Of a DNA stretch of 38,969 nucleotides, positions 27,349-37,115 are shown one piece after another. Numbering within the stretch: the stretch's first letter is position 1; every line of letters begins with the position of its first letter. The notes beneath the pieces were generated by a model. That model searched no databases. It was given only the letters and a program-made list of their open reading frames with translations, and was not told the origin of the DNA. A program made the position numbers and the translations under genes. The DNA comes from Desulfobacteraceae bacterium (GTDB taxonomy: Bacteria > Desulfobacterota > Desulfobacteria > Desulfobacterales > SKZT01): assembly GCA_011389745.1 (NCBI GenBank), contig JAABTQ010000033.1, forward strand, positions 1 through 38,969, written 5' to 3'.

Positions 27349-28218
27349 TTAACGATTCAGGAGTGGATATCCCATGGATTCGCGTTGGTTCAGGTATCCT
27401 TCAGCGCCGGCCCTGGCCAGATTTCGGATTCTTCCGATGTATCCGGTTCTTTCAGTGACGCTGATGGCTCCTCGGGCATCCAGAAGATTAAATGTGTGGG
27501 AGCATTTCAGGCAGTATTCATAAGCGGGTAATACCAGCCCTTTATTGATAAGCCGAAGAGACTCGGATTCATATTTATTGAAAAGGTCCAACAACATATC
27601 CACATCAGCCTCTTCGAAGTTGTAGGTGGATTGCTCCACTTCCTGCTGATGGTGAACATCCCCGTATTTGACAGTATCATTCCATTTGAGGTCATAGACG
27701 TTGTCAATGCCCTGAAGATACATGGCAATTCTTTCAAGACCATAGGTAAGTTCAACGGATATGGGCTTTAACTCGATGCTTCCGGCCAACTGAAAATAGG
27801 TGAACTGGGTAATTTCCATACCGTCGAGCCAGACTTCCCACCCAAGTCCCGATGCCCCTAAGGTCGGGGATTCCCAGTCATCCTCAACAAAACGAATGTC
27901 ATGTTCCAAAGGATCAATCCCTAAAACCCGAAGGCTCTCTAAATATTGATCCTGCACATCCATGGGTGAGGGCTTTAAAATCACCTGGTACTGATAGTAA
28001 TGTTGAAGCCGGTTTGGATTTTCCCCATACCTTCCGTCCGTTGGCCGGCGTGATGGCTGTACGTAAGCCACTTTCCATGGCTCAGGTCCCAGGGCCTTAA
28101 GAAGTGTGGTGGGGTGAAATGTTCCTGCCCCGACTTCCATGTCATATGGCTGAACCATAACACAGCCTCTGTCGGCCCAAAATTTGTTTAAATTTGAAAT
28201 GACATCTTGAAATTTCAT
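27349..28218 (-). CDS. glyQ: Glycyl-tRNA synthetase alpha subunit
   Basis: A 289-residue class II aminoacyl-tRNA synthetase alpha subunit that activates glycine. The sequence is strongly conserved: [80 protein letters not shown] and [15 protein letters not shown]. The start is the ATG at 28218, preceded by AAGGGAAAAAG, rather than the in-frame start six codons earlier. It lies in the operon with glyS downstream and the GHMP kinase upstream (61 bp gap). With glyS it makes the complete alpha2beta2 enzyme. Confidence 0.98.
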   Translation of the reverse strand: MKFQDVISNLNKFWADRGCVMVQPYDMEVGAGTFHPTTLLKALGPEPWKVAYVQPSRRPTDGRYGENPNRLQHYYQYQVILKPSPMDVQDQYLESLRVLGIDPLEHDIRFVEDDWESPTLGASGLGWEVWLDGMEITQFTYFQLAGSIELKPISVELTYGLERIAMYLQGIDNVYDLKWNDTVKYGDVHHQQEVEQSTYNFEEADVDMLLDLFNKYESESLRLINKGLVLPAYEYCLKCSHTFNLLDARGAISVTERTGYIGRIRNLARAGAEGYLNQRESMGYPLLNR

Positions 28219-28279
28219 CGCTTTTTCCCTTCCCAACCGAAATCAAAAATTTGTCGCAAAACTTCCGAACATTATTCCA

Positions 28280-29344
28280 TTATTGATTGAACAAGAGGTG
28301 GCTGCACCATAAACCATCCGTATCGAGTTCTTCATCAATAAGATATGCTGTTTGTCTTTCGGACAGTGTATTTTCCCATTTTATTTTTAACTGATCGATA
28401 TTTTCCCTGTCCCCTAACGCCCATATACAACCGCCTCCCCCAGCACCGGTAAAGCGAGCCCCACACCCTGACTCAACAGCTTGATTAACAAGTTTTTTAC
28501 CCATATCATCCAGTACATCCGGGGTCATATGGAATCGGATGTCGGTTTCACGGTTCATCCACCAGGATGCTTCCTTATAGTTTTCTTTCATCAATGCGTC
28601 AACAAAGCTTTGGGTACAAAGGACAATTTCCTTCCAATGGCTGCGATGCATACCCGAAATAAATTGTTTAACCCATCGGCTGTTGACATCCCTGGATTCA
28701 TGAGGAACCCCGCAATAAGCAATAAGTATGTGATTTCTGAAATCTGATTTGCGGGCGTCAATAAAAATGTTTTTTTTCCTGTAGATTTTACCATCCATGT
28801 CAGGGATCCAATACCATGCATTGACTCCTCCATAGGCTGCGGCCAACTGGTCCTGCAAACCGCAGGGAACCCCGGCAACACTTTGTTCAAGGGCATGGGC
28901 CAAAAAGACGACTTGATCTTTGGAAATCATCGGAGGCATATGTTCATCCCGAAAAGCAGCATAACATGCGGCTACAAGGGCTACCGCGGCCGATGACGAC
29001 CCTCCCAGTGCGCTTCTGGGCGGTGATGACGACTCAATGTGAATATGAACACCGTCGGCTCTGAAATAGGCGGCTACGGCAAACATCAATCCAAGCGGAT
29101 GATCAAAAGGAGTTGTATCAATCATAAATTCAGCACTTTCAAATCCTTTTGAAGAGACCCTGACATAACCGTCACGGTAAGGATGAAGACTGACTTCAGT
29201 TCTCATATGGATTGCGGCATTGAACGTGCAGGGTTTGAGGTGTCGGAGCGGAAAATAAAATGTACTGATATCAAGACTACCCCCCATGTCCACACGACAT
29301 GGGGCCGAGGCTCGGATGATGTCATCAAAAAAAGGATGTTTCAA
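28280..29344 (-). CDS. GHMP-family sugar kinase
   Basis: A 354-residue GHMP kinase. Motif 1 is SAPCRVDMGGSLDIS, motif 2 is the ATP-binding PPRSALGGSSSAAVALVAA, and motif 3 is the glycine-rich FTGAGGGGCIWAL near the end. The closest families I can name are sugar-1-kinases of the galactokinase and HddA (heptose-7-phosphate kinase) type; SALGGSSS and RVDMGGSLD fit the HddA/fucokinase side. The start is TTG at 29344 with AAAGGA six bases upstream, 10 bp after the recO stop; the first internal Met lies within motif 1. The gene is placed between recO and glyQ, an unusual slot for a sugar kinase. Substrate unknown. Confidence 0.85.
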   Translation of the reverse strand: MKHPFFDDIIRASAPCRVDMGGSLDISTFYFPLRHLKPCTFNAAIHMRTEVSLHPYRDGYVRVSSKGFESAEFMIDTTPFDHPLGLMFAVAAYFRADGVHIHIESSSPPRSALGGSSSAAVALVAACYAAFRDEHMPPMISKDQVVFLAHALEQSVAGVPCGLQDQLAAAYGGVNAWYWIPDMDGKIYRKKNIFIDARKSDFRNHILIAYCGVPHESRDVNSRWVKQFISGMHRSHWKEIVLCTQSFVDALMKENYKEASWWMNRETDIRFHMTPDVLDDMGKKLVNQAVESGCGARFTGAGGGGCIWALGDRENIDQLKIKWENTLSERQTAYLIDEELDTDGLWCSHLLFNQ

Positions 29345-29354
29345 CTTGTTTCCT

Positions 29355-30155
29355 TTATCTGTCTTTCATGATGGTTTTTGCTTCAGATATTTTTTGGGTT
29401 CGAAGCTGCCTCAAAAAAGTCAGGCTTTTCGGCCTGATCCCCAAATGAAAAGGTACAAAATTTTCCAAAAAAGAAAGGCTTTCACGCTGCACCTGAGGGG
29501 AAAACCGCATCCTGAATATTTTTTCCGCCGGCTTTTCGGTTATCCACTTCAGTTGTTTGATCGCCCCTCTTGAAATGAACACATTATGCTCAGACCGGGA
29601 AGCACATGTTCCACATATCAGACCACCTTTTCCAAGATGAAATATCAACCGGTCCCCGATAATGTTATCAAAGGCAAGACCGCATTGGCCGCACTGATCG
29701 AAGTTTGGATAAATTCCTGAAATTGTGATAAATTTTGCCTGAAATACAATGCTTAGAACTTCGGGTGACATAGTTTTTCCATCCAGAACCCCCAAAACTT
29801 TTTGAAAAAGCTCGAATATTTTCGGTTCCTTCTGGCCTTCTTCCATCCATTCATTAACAAGCTGGGCCCAATAACTGGCGTAGGCGGTTTTTTCAATATT
29901 GGATCGGATATTTATAAACGGATGCCGCACAGACGCTTCCTTTAAAACATACAGCTTACCTCTGCTCCTGGTACAGACAATATCAAGCATGTAAAAAAGC
30001 TCTAAAACTCCGGAAAAGCGTTTGACACTTTTTTTTGCATTCTTAGCAATACTTGATATTTTGCCATGCTCAAGGGTCAAAAAAGTTAAAATCAGATCAG
30101 CATCTCCGTGATTTACCCTTCGAATCAGAATAGCGGGTGTTGAAAAGCCTGGCAT
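29355..30155 (-). CDS. recO: DNA recombination and repair protein RecO
   Basis: A 266-residue RecO, which loads RecA onto SSB-covered gaps with RecR. It has the N-terminal OB-fold (TPAILIRRVNHGDADLILTF), the GKISSIAKNAKKS stretch, the helical middle and a four-cysteine zinc motif (CGQCGLAF and LICGTC). Length is typical. The ATG at 30155 lacks a clear ribosome binding site, so the exact start is less sure. It lies between the RodZ-like gene (49 bp gap) and the GHMP kinase (10 bp gap), in a single minus-strand transcription unit. Confidence 0.93.
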   Translation of the reverse strand: MPGFSTPAILIRRVNHGDADLILTFLTLEHGKISSIAKNAKKSVKRFSGVLELFYMLDIVCTRSRGKLYVLKEASVRHPFINIRSNIEKTAYASYWAQLVNEWMEEGQKEPKIFELFQKVLGVLDGKTMSPEVLSIVFQAKFITISGIYPNFDQCGQCGLAFDNIIGDRLIFHLGKGGLICGTCASRSEHNVFISRGAIKQLKWITEKPAEKIFRMRFSPQVQRESLSFLENFVPFHLGIRPKSLTFLRQLRTQKISEAKTIMKDR

Positions 30156-30204
30156 AAGTCAGAACCCGGGGTGATGAAAATGTCAATAAAGCAGTTATGA
30201 GGTT

Positions 30205-31017
30205 TCAAGGTAGCGTCAGATTAACAACCTGCCCCATTCTTCCAGGGACTTGAACCGGTTGCCCGTTCAAATTCAACTGCACACCGGCTGCATTTCCAAT
30301 TAAAAGATTGTATTGGGAGGCGGCATTCAAGGAAATTTTATCTCCCGGCTTCAGCGAATAATCCATTTTATTTTCCCCATCCCCGTCGATAATGACTCTC
30401 ATCCAGGTGTCCGCGGTAGCTACGATGGATAAATTTAACACTACCGGTTTTTTTTCCGGAATTTCAACTTCTTGTTCCCCGGCATTTTCTTCTGTTAAAG
30501 ATTCAATCGCCTCCACGGCTGTTTCGTCCGGTTGTTCTGAAATTTTTATTGTCGTGGATAGTGCATCATCCTCATCAATAATTTTTTCGGCCGGTTCAGC
30601 CAGTTCGATGGTTTCGGAACCAAATCGGTCTTGATAAAAAGATACGGCCAGGGCCACAATACCGATCAGTGCAGCCATAACCGCCGCTCCCATGATAAAG
30701 CGGGGCCAGATATCTCCTCTTTTTTTCTTTTTAAATTCCGTTGTTGAGTGTCTGATACCAATGTAATTACGTGTGCTTTCCAAATAACTATGGATGACGC
30801 TGTCCGCATCAATCCCTATGACCATGGCATATGCACGAATAAATCCTTTGACATACACCGGCTCAGGAAGTTTTCCATAATCTTCGTTTTCGATGGATTC
30901 AAGCATTTTTTTGCCGATTCTGGTTTTCATGGAAATATATTCCAGATCCAATCCGGCTTCTTCTCTTTTAGACTTCAAATACTGTCCGAATGTTAAACTT
31001 GAATTTTGTTCAGGCAT
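30205..31017 (-). CDS. RodZ-like helix-turn-helix membrane protein
   Basis: A 270-residue bitopic protein. Residues about 10-75 form a Cro/CI-type helix-turn-helix (FGQYLKSKREEAGLDLEYIS, KTRIGKKMLESIENEDYGKL, PEPVYVKGFIRAYAMVIGID). A single membrane segment follows at about 112-134 (FIMGAAVMAALIGIVALAVS), then an acidic linker and a C-terminal DUF4115 domain (DTWMRVIIDGDGENKMDYSL, GNAAGVQLNLNGQPVQVPG). RodZ proteins link MreB to the cell wall and help set rod shape. The start at 31017 (MPEQNSSLTFGQYL) is 13 bp after the surA stop; its ribosome binding site is weak. No mreB is in the window. Confidence 0.85.
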   Translation of the reverse strand: MPEQNSSLTFGQYLKSKREEAGLDLEYISMKTRIGKKMLESIENEDYGKLPEPVYVKGFIRAYAMVIGIDADSVIHSYLESTRNYIGIRHSTTEFKKKKRGDIWPRFIMGAAVMAALIGIVALAVSFYQDRFGSETIELAEPAEKIIDEDDALSTTIKISEQPDETAVEAIESLTEENAGEQEVEIPEKKPVVLNLSIVATADTWMRVIIDGDGENKMDYSLKPGDKISLNAASQYNLLIGNAAGVQLNLNGQPVQVPGRMGQVVNLTLP

Positions 31018-31030
31018 TCTTTTAACCCAA

Positions 31031-32041
31031 CTATCGGATGATTTTAATATGGGAACGGTTTCGAAGCTCCTGCAGCCAAGCACTAAACCTTTCGTCTACG
31101 ATTTCTTTGTAAAGCCTGTCTTCTATTTCAGCCGAGGCTTCATCCAAAGATCTGCTTTCCTTGCTTTCGATTTTATCTACAAAAAAGATTTGGTATCCCT
31201 GATCCGTATCCAGAACCGATGAAAACTCCCCTGGTTTCAAATTCACCACTGCCTCGCGTATATTGGGTGCAAGAGTTTCAGGGTCGAATGCTCCCAAATA
31301 ACCTCCCGAAGAAGCGAGTGAAGGATGAGAATGCATCCTGGCTAATTCTTCAAAATTTTCACCCTTTTCAAGTTTATCATGGATTGCCGTCATTTTTGCC
31401 TCGATTGATTCTTTATTCGTTCCATCAGTGCCGTCGGGTGCTTTCATAAGAATGCTTCTAAGATGATATTTTTTTGTTTCAGAGTATTTTTCTGTCTCTT
31501 TCTGGAAAGTATTTTTAATGTCATCTTTGGTAATAACGATTTTGGATTTTACTTCGAGACTAACGAGTTTGGACCTTAAAATCTGTTCCCGAATTTTTTC
31601 CTTGAATTCTTCCAGTGTTAACCCTTGTTGAGATAGGGCAGCTCTTAATTGTTCATCCGTGAGCCTCTGTGCCTGTTTCATTTGTTCGATGGAGGCATCG
31701 ACTTCTTTGCTTGTGATTTCAATACCGGCTTTTTTGGCTTGTTGGTCGGTTATCCTTTCGTTGATCAACTGATTCAGGATCTCTTCGCGGAGTTTATATA
31801 AAAACTGTTCTTGTTCCTCCTGAGAATATTGATATTCCTGAAGCCTGTTTGAAAATGGATTTAAAGCCTCATTAAGTTCAGACATTAAAATGACTTCATC
31901 GTTTACAACTGCGACAACGCGGTCTACAACTTCCCGGCTTTCTGCTTTGCTCGCAATAAAAGATCCAACACATAGAAAAACATTTATAAATACCAGAAAA
32001 AAGATAAATTTTATTTTTTTTATAAAGACTATTTCGTTCAT
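31031..32041 (-). CDS. SurA-like periplasmic peptidyl-prolyl isomerase chaperone
   Basis: A 336-residue secreted parvulin-type chaperone for outer-membrane proteins. A signal peptide is visible (FIKKIKFIFFLVFINVFLCV). The SurA N domain follows (VVDRVVAVVNDEVILMSELN to EEFKEKIREQILRSKLVSLE). One parvulin (rotamase) domain runs from about 190 to 300 (KKYHLRSILMKAPD, FEELARMHSHPSLASSGGYL, GAFDPETLAPNIREAVVNLK, PGEFSSVLDTDQGYQIFFVD). A closing helix ends in RFSAWLQELRNRSHIKI. E. coli SurA has two parvulin domains; this one has one, as in many deltaproteobacterial forms. The AGGGAG ribosome binding site precedes the ATG. It directly follows a PPIase-less SurA-like lipoprotein. Confidence 0.92.
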   Translation of the reverse strand: MNEIVFIKKIKFIFFLVFINVFLCVGSFIASKAESREVVDRVVAVVNDEVILMSELNEALNPFSNRLQEYQYSQEEQEQFLYKLREEILNQLINERITDQQAKKAGIEITSKEVDASIEQMKQAQRLTDEQLRAALSQQGLTLEEFKEKIREQILRSKLVSLEVKSKIVITKDDIKNTFQKETEKYSETKKYHLRSILMKAPDGTDGTNKESIEAKMTAIHDKLEKGENFEELARMHSHPSLASSGGYLGAFDPETLAPNIREAVVNLKPGEFSSVLDTDQGYQIFFVDKIESKESRSLDEASAEIEDRLYKEIVDERFSAWLQELRNRSHIKIIR

Positions 32042-32050
32042 TTCTGCTCC

Positions 32051-32755
32051 CTATGATTCATAATTCATAAATTTTCTCCAGGCAGTATCGTTAAGTTCAA
32101 CACCATATCGAATCCAAAGCCCTTTGATCCATGAAGAATATTGCTCTTTTGCTTTTTCTTTACGAAGCTGCCGGATTATCTCTTGTGAAAGTGCCATAGC
32201 CCTTTTTTCATTCTCCGGACTGACTAAAGTGTTGTTAAAATGGCTTTCATAAAACTCTTTGATTTCTTCATTCATAACAACGATATTTTTTTCCAGTTCC
32301 TCGAATACTACCCGATCTTTTAAAAGCTTTATCCTTACGCTTTCTTTCCAATAAGAATAGCGCATGGCCTTTTCCAGCAACAACTGTTCGAAACTCCCGT
32401 CAGGGTAGTCCTTTTGAATTTTCCATACTGCATTTTCCAACTCCTGGTCGGAAATTTCCAAATGAAGTTCTTTTGCCCTTTCCAGAAGAATTAATTCTTC
32501 GATAATTTCTCTCAAATGCCTTGTCTGAAGGTCCAACAAGGTTTCCGGATCTGATAGAGTTTCATCCTGATAGGCCATTTTTACCAGTTCAAAAGACTGT
32601 TTAAAATCTTCTATAGTAAAAGTTTCTTTCCCGACCTTTATCAGGTAATGTTCTTCGACTCCCGGTGATCTCTCCCGGCATCCCCCAAAGGACAAAATAA
32701 TCAGAAAAATCCATACCCATTCCAAACGTTTCATTTCCCGATTTCTCTTTTTCAT
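32051..32755 (-). CDS. SurA-like lipoprotein without a PPIase domain
   Basis: A protein of about 234 residues (227 if it starts at the ATG at 32734). The N terminus is a signal sequence ending in a lipobox-like SFGGC (LEWVWIFLIILSFGGCRERS), so it is probably anchored to a membrane after cleavage; the Phe-Gly-Gly-Cys box is not ideal. The body is a SurA-N-type helical chaperone core (YLIKVGKETFTIEDFKQSFE, ISDQELENAVWKIQKDYPDG, YSYWKESVRIKLLKDRVVFE) followed at once by the closing helix (YSSWIKGLWIRYGVELND), with no parvulin domain between. The upstream GTG start at 32785 would overlap mfd. It is cotranscribed with surA (9 bp gap). Confidence 0.8.
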   Translation of the reverse strand: MKKRNREMKRLEWVWIFLIILSFGGCRERSPGVEEHYLIKVGKETFTIEDFKQSFELVKMAYQDETLSDPETLLDLQTRHLREIIEELILLERAKELHLEISDQELENAVWKIQKDYPDGSFEQLLLEKAMRYSYWKESVRIKLLKDRVVFEELEKNIVVMNEEIKEFYESHFNNTLVSPENEKRAMALSQEIIRQLRKEKAKEQYSSWIKGLWIRYGVELNDTAWRKFMNYES

Positions 32756-32771
32756 CAGAGGGATATATCCT

Positions 32772-35700
32772 TCAGCCGTTAACACGTTGACGGATTTCTT
32801 TCAAGATGTTTTTGGTCTGGGCCAGCATGCTCACCTCACTTGCCCTGGACAAATTGGCGATAAAAATATGGTCCGGAGTAATTGCAAACTGGTTTTTTTC
32901 GTTAGTAACCATATCCACGATTCCAAACGGTTTTTTCTGATGGGATTCTGAAAAATGCAGCAAAAGCTGGTCCTCATTCAAATCCAGGCGCTTAACGCCG
33001 GCTCCGACAGCCAGAACCTTGAGCATGATTTTAATCAGAAGGTTCGATGCTTCTACAGGTAAAGAGCCAAACCGGTCTTCCATTTCAGTTTTAAATTCCG
33101 AAAGTTCCTTAACCGAATTCATGCGGGCAAGGTGGCGATATGTGGATAAACGCTGGTCTATATCCGGCATATAGGATTCAGGAATAAATGTTGACAGGGT
33201 GAGATTGATCTCAGGTTCAAGGGTATCCTGAACAGGCTCGCCTTTAAGTTCCGACATGGCCTCTTCCATAAGCTGCAAAAACGTATCATATCCCACAGCG
33301 GCGATATGTCCCGATTGTGATGCCCCTAAAATGGACCCGCCGCCCCGAATCTTCAGATCGCTCATGGCAATTTGAAACCCGGAGCCCAGATCGCTATGTT
33401 CCATGAGCACCTTTAACCGTTTAACCGCATCTTTGGTCAGTTTACTCTCCCCGGGAACAAACAGATAAGCATAAGCTTGCTCAACAGAACGTCCCACGCG
33501 CCCTCTGAGCTGGTAGATCTGGGACAATCCGAACCGGTCGGCATGGTTGACAAGGATGGTATTGGCAGAGGTAATATCCAGTCCGGATTCAATAATGGTC
33601 GTGCAAACCAGCATGTCCAGTTCCTGATTCATGAACGACAGCATGACCTTTTCAAGTTTTGATTCTTCCAGACGACCATGGGCCACCGCTATTCGTGCTT
33701 CGGGAACCTTTTCCTGTAAATGACGGGCCATAGCCTGAATGGTGTAAATGTTGTTGTGGACAAAAAAAATCTGGCCGCCGCGTTTCATTTCCTTTCGAAT
33801 CGCATCTTTTACAATAGTGTCGTCAAACTCGGAGATATAGGTAATAATTGCTCTCCGATACTCCGGAGGTGTAGATAAGACACTGATATCCCGAACACCG
33901 AGTAAAGACATATGAAGAGTCCTCGGGATCGGTGTTGCAGTTAATGTTAAAACATCCACGGTATTTTTAAATTGCTTTAACTTTTCCTTGTGCTTAACCC
34001 CGAATCGTTGTTCTTCATCCAATATTAACAACCCCAGATCTTTAAAATCCACATCTTTTTGAACCAGACGGTGGGTGCCGATTACAATGTCGATTTTGCC
34101 GGCTTTCAGATCTTCTACGATGGCCCTTTGCTCCTTAGGAGAGCGAAAGCGGCTCAGGCAGGCCACACGAACCGGATATTGAAGAAACCGCTGGGAAAAT
34201 GTGGCGAAATGCTGCTCCACCAGGACCGTTGTAGGGGCCAGTATGGCAACCTGTTTTCCGTCGTGCACCGCAAGGAAAGAAGCCCGAAGTGCTACCTCGG
34301 TTTTTCCATACCCGACATCTCCGCAAATCAGACGATCCATGGGAACCGGTGAGATCATGTCTTTGAATACCTCATCGATTGCCGAAAGCTGATCCGGAGT
34401 TTCCTCATAGGGAAATCCCGCTTCAAATTCCCTCATCTCCTCGGATACATCGGAAAAACCGTGTCCTTTGAGCACCCTGCGGGAGGCATAAAGCTTTAAT
34501 AGCTCCGATGCGATTTTTTCCACCGATTTTTTAACACGGGCTTTGACACGTTCCCATGATTTACCACCCAGTTTATCCAGTGTTGGAGTGACTCCGTCCA
34601 CTCCCATGTATTTCTGGACCATGCTGATACGGTCCACCGGAAGATAAAGTTTATCGTCATCTTTAAATAAGAGCAGAAGAAAGTCATTAATGGACCCGTT
34701 GAGCTTCAGTTTGGTCAGGCCTTGATATTGTCCGATACCGTGCTCGGAATGGACAATCAAATCCTTTTGTTTAAGCTCATTAAAAGACAGCAGTTGGGTT
34801 TTGATTTTGGGGGAGGGTGTTCTTTTATGGCGGCCTTTATTTCCGAAAATTTCTATATCGGTTATGATGGCCAAAGATTCTTCAGGCCAGACAAAACCCT
34901 TGGAAAGATCGCCGAGACATAAAAAAGCGGTTTTTGGGAAACCTTGGGTTAAAAGTCTTTTGATATGGAATTGCTCAAGAATATCCGTACGCACGCCATA
35001 GGGCCTTAATAACGCATCGATTTTTTGTGCCCGGGATTTTGCACTGCTCACAATAATGGTGTTCAGGCCCAAAGCCGCCTTCGAATTGATCCATTCGGCA
35101 AAGGGAAAAAGAAGCCTTTCACTGTCCCGATGGTCTTTCAGTTTTCTTGTCAGTTCCGAATTATCCTCAACCTTGAAATGCATCTGAATCGGTTGGTCTT
35201 CAATGTTTTCCGGACCGGACAGGGAAATTGATTTAATGGAGAGGGGACGTTCCTTTTTAAGCCCCATTTGTACTTGATCCCAGGTGAGAAAAAGACTTGA
35301 TGGCTCAACACCAAAAGATTTTTCTTCCAAGGATACCGCGTAATTTTCATTTGCCTGTTCAAATATATCATCAGCAGCTTTTTGCAAGTCACGAGGTTCC
35401 ATAAGAATATAGAGTGAACGTTCGGGAATATAGTCCATGAACGTGTCTAACTTTGGATAAATCAATGGCAACAGGATTTCGATTCCGGGAAAAACCCCTT
35501 CTTCCCTGATTCGATCCACCAACTCCCTCACCTTGGTCACAGAGGTTTCCATCCTTGAGGCTTGGGCTCGGATTCGGCTGATTATCTCGGTAAGTTCCGA
35601 TTTTTTTAAGACTGTTTCACGAGCAGGCAAAACAACGGCATCGGATATGCGTTTCAGGGTTCGCTGGTTTTCGGCCGAAAAAAACCTCAGGGAATCCACC

Positions 35701-36302
35701 TGATCTCCGAACAGTTCGATCCTGAGGGGATCATCATACAACGGAGAAAAAATGTCGATAATTCCGCCACGAAGAGAATAATCTCCCGGTTCTTCCACGA
35801 TCATGGTGCGTTCATACCCGCCGGCATTCAGTTTTTCGATCAGGCGATCCGTCTCGATCTCCTCATTTTCCATGATCAGTTCAAGGTAGTCGGAAAAATA
35901 TTCACGGGGCATGACTCTCTGAATTATGGCGCCGGATGTGGTTACCACCAGAGGCGGGGCGGACAAGGAATATTCCACAAGCTTATAAAGGACTTGAATT
36001 CGCTTTGCAGCAGTCTGACCATGATAAGAAAGATATTTGAACGGTAAAATATGATAAGGTGGAAAATAAATGATCGGCCATGATAATTCACCGCAAAAAA
36101 AATCAAGATCAGATATGAACTGTTCCGCATCCGATGCTTTGGGTAAAACTACTACCATGGGTTGCGGATGGTTCAAATAGAGCCGAAATACAAGATAAGC
36201 TCTTTGAGAGCCGGTCAATCCAAGGCATTCGATCTCCCTGTCCCTTTGGTGAACCACATTCAAAAAAGGGCCCAGTGAATTTTTCTCTTGATTTTGAAAC
36301 AT
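32772..36302 (-). CDS. mfd: Transcription-repair coupling factor Mfd
   Basis: A 1176-residue translocase that removes stalled RNA polymerase and recruits UvrA. It has the UvrB-like N-terminal part (LVFRLYLNHPQPMVVVLPKA), the RNA-polymerase-interacting domain (FNELKQKDLIVHSEHGIGQY), Walker A LICGDVGYGKTEVALRASF at about residues 655-670, DEEQRFGVKHKEKLK, TLTATPIPRTLHMSLLGVRD, the helicase C lobe (QIYQLRGRVGRSVEQAYAYL) and the C-terminal TRCF domain. The start could be ATG 36302 or GTG 36317; the ATG is preferred. It is the first gene of the long minus-strand run and is divergent from tRNA-Thr, 25 bp away. It ends 14 bp inside the longest reading of the next gene. Confidence 0.96.
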   Translation of the reverse strand: MFQNQEKNSLGPFLNVVHQRDREIECLGLTGSQRAYLVFRLYLNHPQPMVVVLPKASDAEQFISDLDFFCGELSWPIIYFPPYHILPFKYLSYHGQTAAKRIQVLYKLVEYSLSAPPLVVTTSGAIIQRVMPREYFSDYLELIMENEEIETDRLIEKLNAGGYERTMIVEEPGDYSLRGGIIDIFSPLYDDPLRIELFGDQVDSLRFFSAENQRTLKRISDAVVLPARETVLKKSELTEIISRIRAQASRMETSVTKVRELVDRIREEGVFPGIEILLPLIYPKLDTFMDYIPERSLYILMEPRDLQKAADDIFEQANENYAVSLEEKSFGVEPSSLFLTWDQVQMGLKKERPLSIKSISLSGPENIEDQPIQMHFKVEDNSELTRKLKDHRDSERLLFPFAEWINSKAALGLNTIIVSSAKSRAQKIDALLRPYGVRTDILEQFHIKRLLTQGFPKTAFLCLGDLSKGFVWPEESLAIITDIEIFGNKGRHKRTPSPKIKTQLLSFNELKQKDLIVHSEHGIGQYQGLTKLKLNGSINDFLLLLFKDDDKLYLPVDRISMVQKYMGVDGVTPTLDKLGGKSWERVKARVKKSVEKIASELLKLYASRRVLKGHGFSDVSEEMREFEAGFPYEETPDQLSAIDEVFKDMISPVPMDRLICGDVGYGKTEVALRASFLAVHDGKQVAILAPTTVLVEQHFATFSQRFLQYPVRVACLSRFRSPKEQRAIVEDLKAGKIDIVIGTHRLVQKDVDFKDLGLLILDEEQRFGVKHKEKLKQFKNTVDVLTLTATPIPRTLHMSLLGVRDISVLSTPPEYRRAIITYISEFDDTIVKDAIRKEMKRGGQIFFVHNNIYTIQAMARHLQEKVPEARIAVAHGRLEESKLEKVMLSFMNQELDMLVCTTIIESGLDITSANTILVNHADRFGLSQIYQLRGRVGRSVEQAYAYLFVPGESKLTKDAVKRLKVLMEHSDLGSGFQIAMSDLKIRGGGSILGASQSGHIAAVGYDTFLQLMEEAMSELKGEPVQDTLEPEINLTLSTFIPESYMPDIDQRLSTYRHLARMNSVKELSEFKTEMEDRFGSLPVEASNLLIKIMLKVLAVGAGVKRLDLNEDQLLLHFSESHQKKPFGIVDMVTNEKNQFAITPDHIFIANLSRASEVSMLAQTKNILKEIRQRVNG

Positions 36303-36327
36303 AAAACCAGTAATCACAAATTGGCTG

Positions 36328-36403
36328 GCCGGCGTAGCTCAGTCGGTAGAGCAGCTGATTCGTAATCAGCAGGTCAGCGGTTCAATTCCGCTCGCCGGCT
36401 CCA
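36328..36403 (+). tRNA. tRNA-Thr (anticodon CGU), CCA encoded
   Basis: A complete cloverleaf with 7-bp acceptor stem GCCGGCG/CGCCGGC, D arm GCTCAGTCGGTAGAGC, anticodon stem GCTGA/TCAGC with loop TTCGTAA, and T arm AGCGG TTCAATT CCGCT. The anticodon at 36361-36363 is CGT, reading threonine ACG codons. The 3' CCA is encoded at 36401-36403. It lies 25 bp from the divergent mfd. Confidence 0.97.
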
Positions 36404-37115
36404 GTTAAATTAAAACGTTCATGATGATCTTTTCACAACCCTGTTTCCTTTGGGAAAAATCTTATCCCGTCAAGTGGGTCCCGATCGACTAATCTTTTTC
36501 TTTTAGCATAATTAAAAGAAGCTTTCAAATATCGAATTAAACCTATGTAAGATGGCAATAAAAAAAAGCTTCCATCAGTATCCTGCCCTTTCCCATAATG
36601 ATGCAGGAATCACTGAATGCTGACATCTCAACACGTGAAACTTTTATCTGCCGGTTTGGGCGCGGCCACGGTTTTGGCCGGATGAAACGAGTATGCCTAA
36701 TTGAAATTAAATTGATGGTTATGTTTTTTGATCTTTTTAAAGGTTTAGAATAATCCTGAAAATATTATTGCAGGAAATCTTTATTCCATGATAGTAATGT
36801 TGAATTTGTATATGTGAACGATATTTGAACACTCTATAAATATGGATTAATTTTCGGATTAGGGCGATCATCTGCCGAATTTAGTGTAAAAAAGATATCA
36901 TACAAGCTCTGATATGAAATATTCAAACACTGATTTCCGCATATACTATAAACATATTTTGAAAAAACCTGTCCCAAAGGTTTCCACGACTATTTTGAAT
37001 TTTATCTAAACCAAAACTGTTGGTTTTTGCCCACATCCATGTTCATTATTTTTCCAAATCTTCCAACCCATCATATTCTAACCGATGAGATGCATTCACA
37101 ATTAGGAAAGGAGGC
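36404..37115. other. Gene-free AT-rich region between tRNA-Thr and the cytochrome gene
   Basis: About 700 bp with no credible ORF, no recognised RNA gene and no strong terminator or promoter. A weak hairpin AAACCA/TGGTTT with a T run is at about 37007-37027. A GC-rich patch with CCGG repeats lies near 36652-36683. It may hold the control region of the downstream cytochrome gene, but no site could be assigned. Confidence 0.6.

Noticed and set aside
36630-36700. GC-rich patch followed by GGATGAAACGAG, considered as a ribozyme or riboswitch
   Set aside because: It lacks the CUGAUGA core of a hammerhead, the paired stems and the conserved c-di-GMP or other riboswitch motifs that I know.
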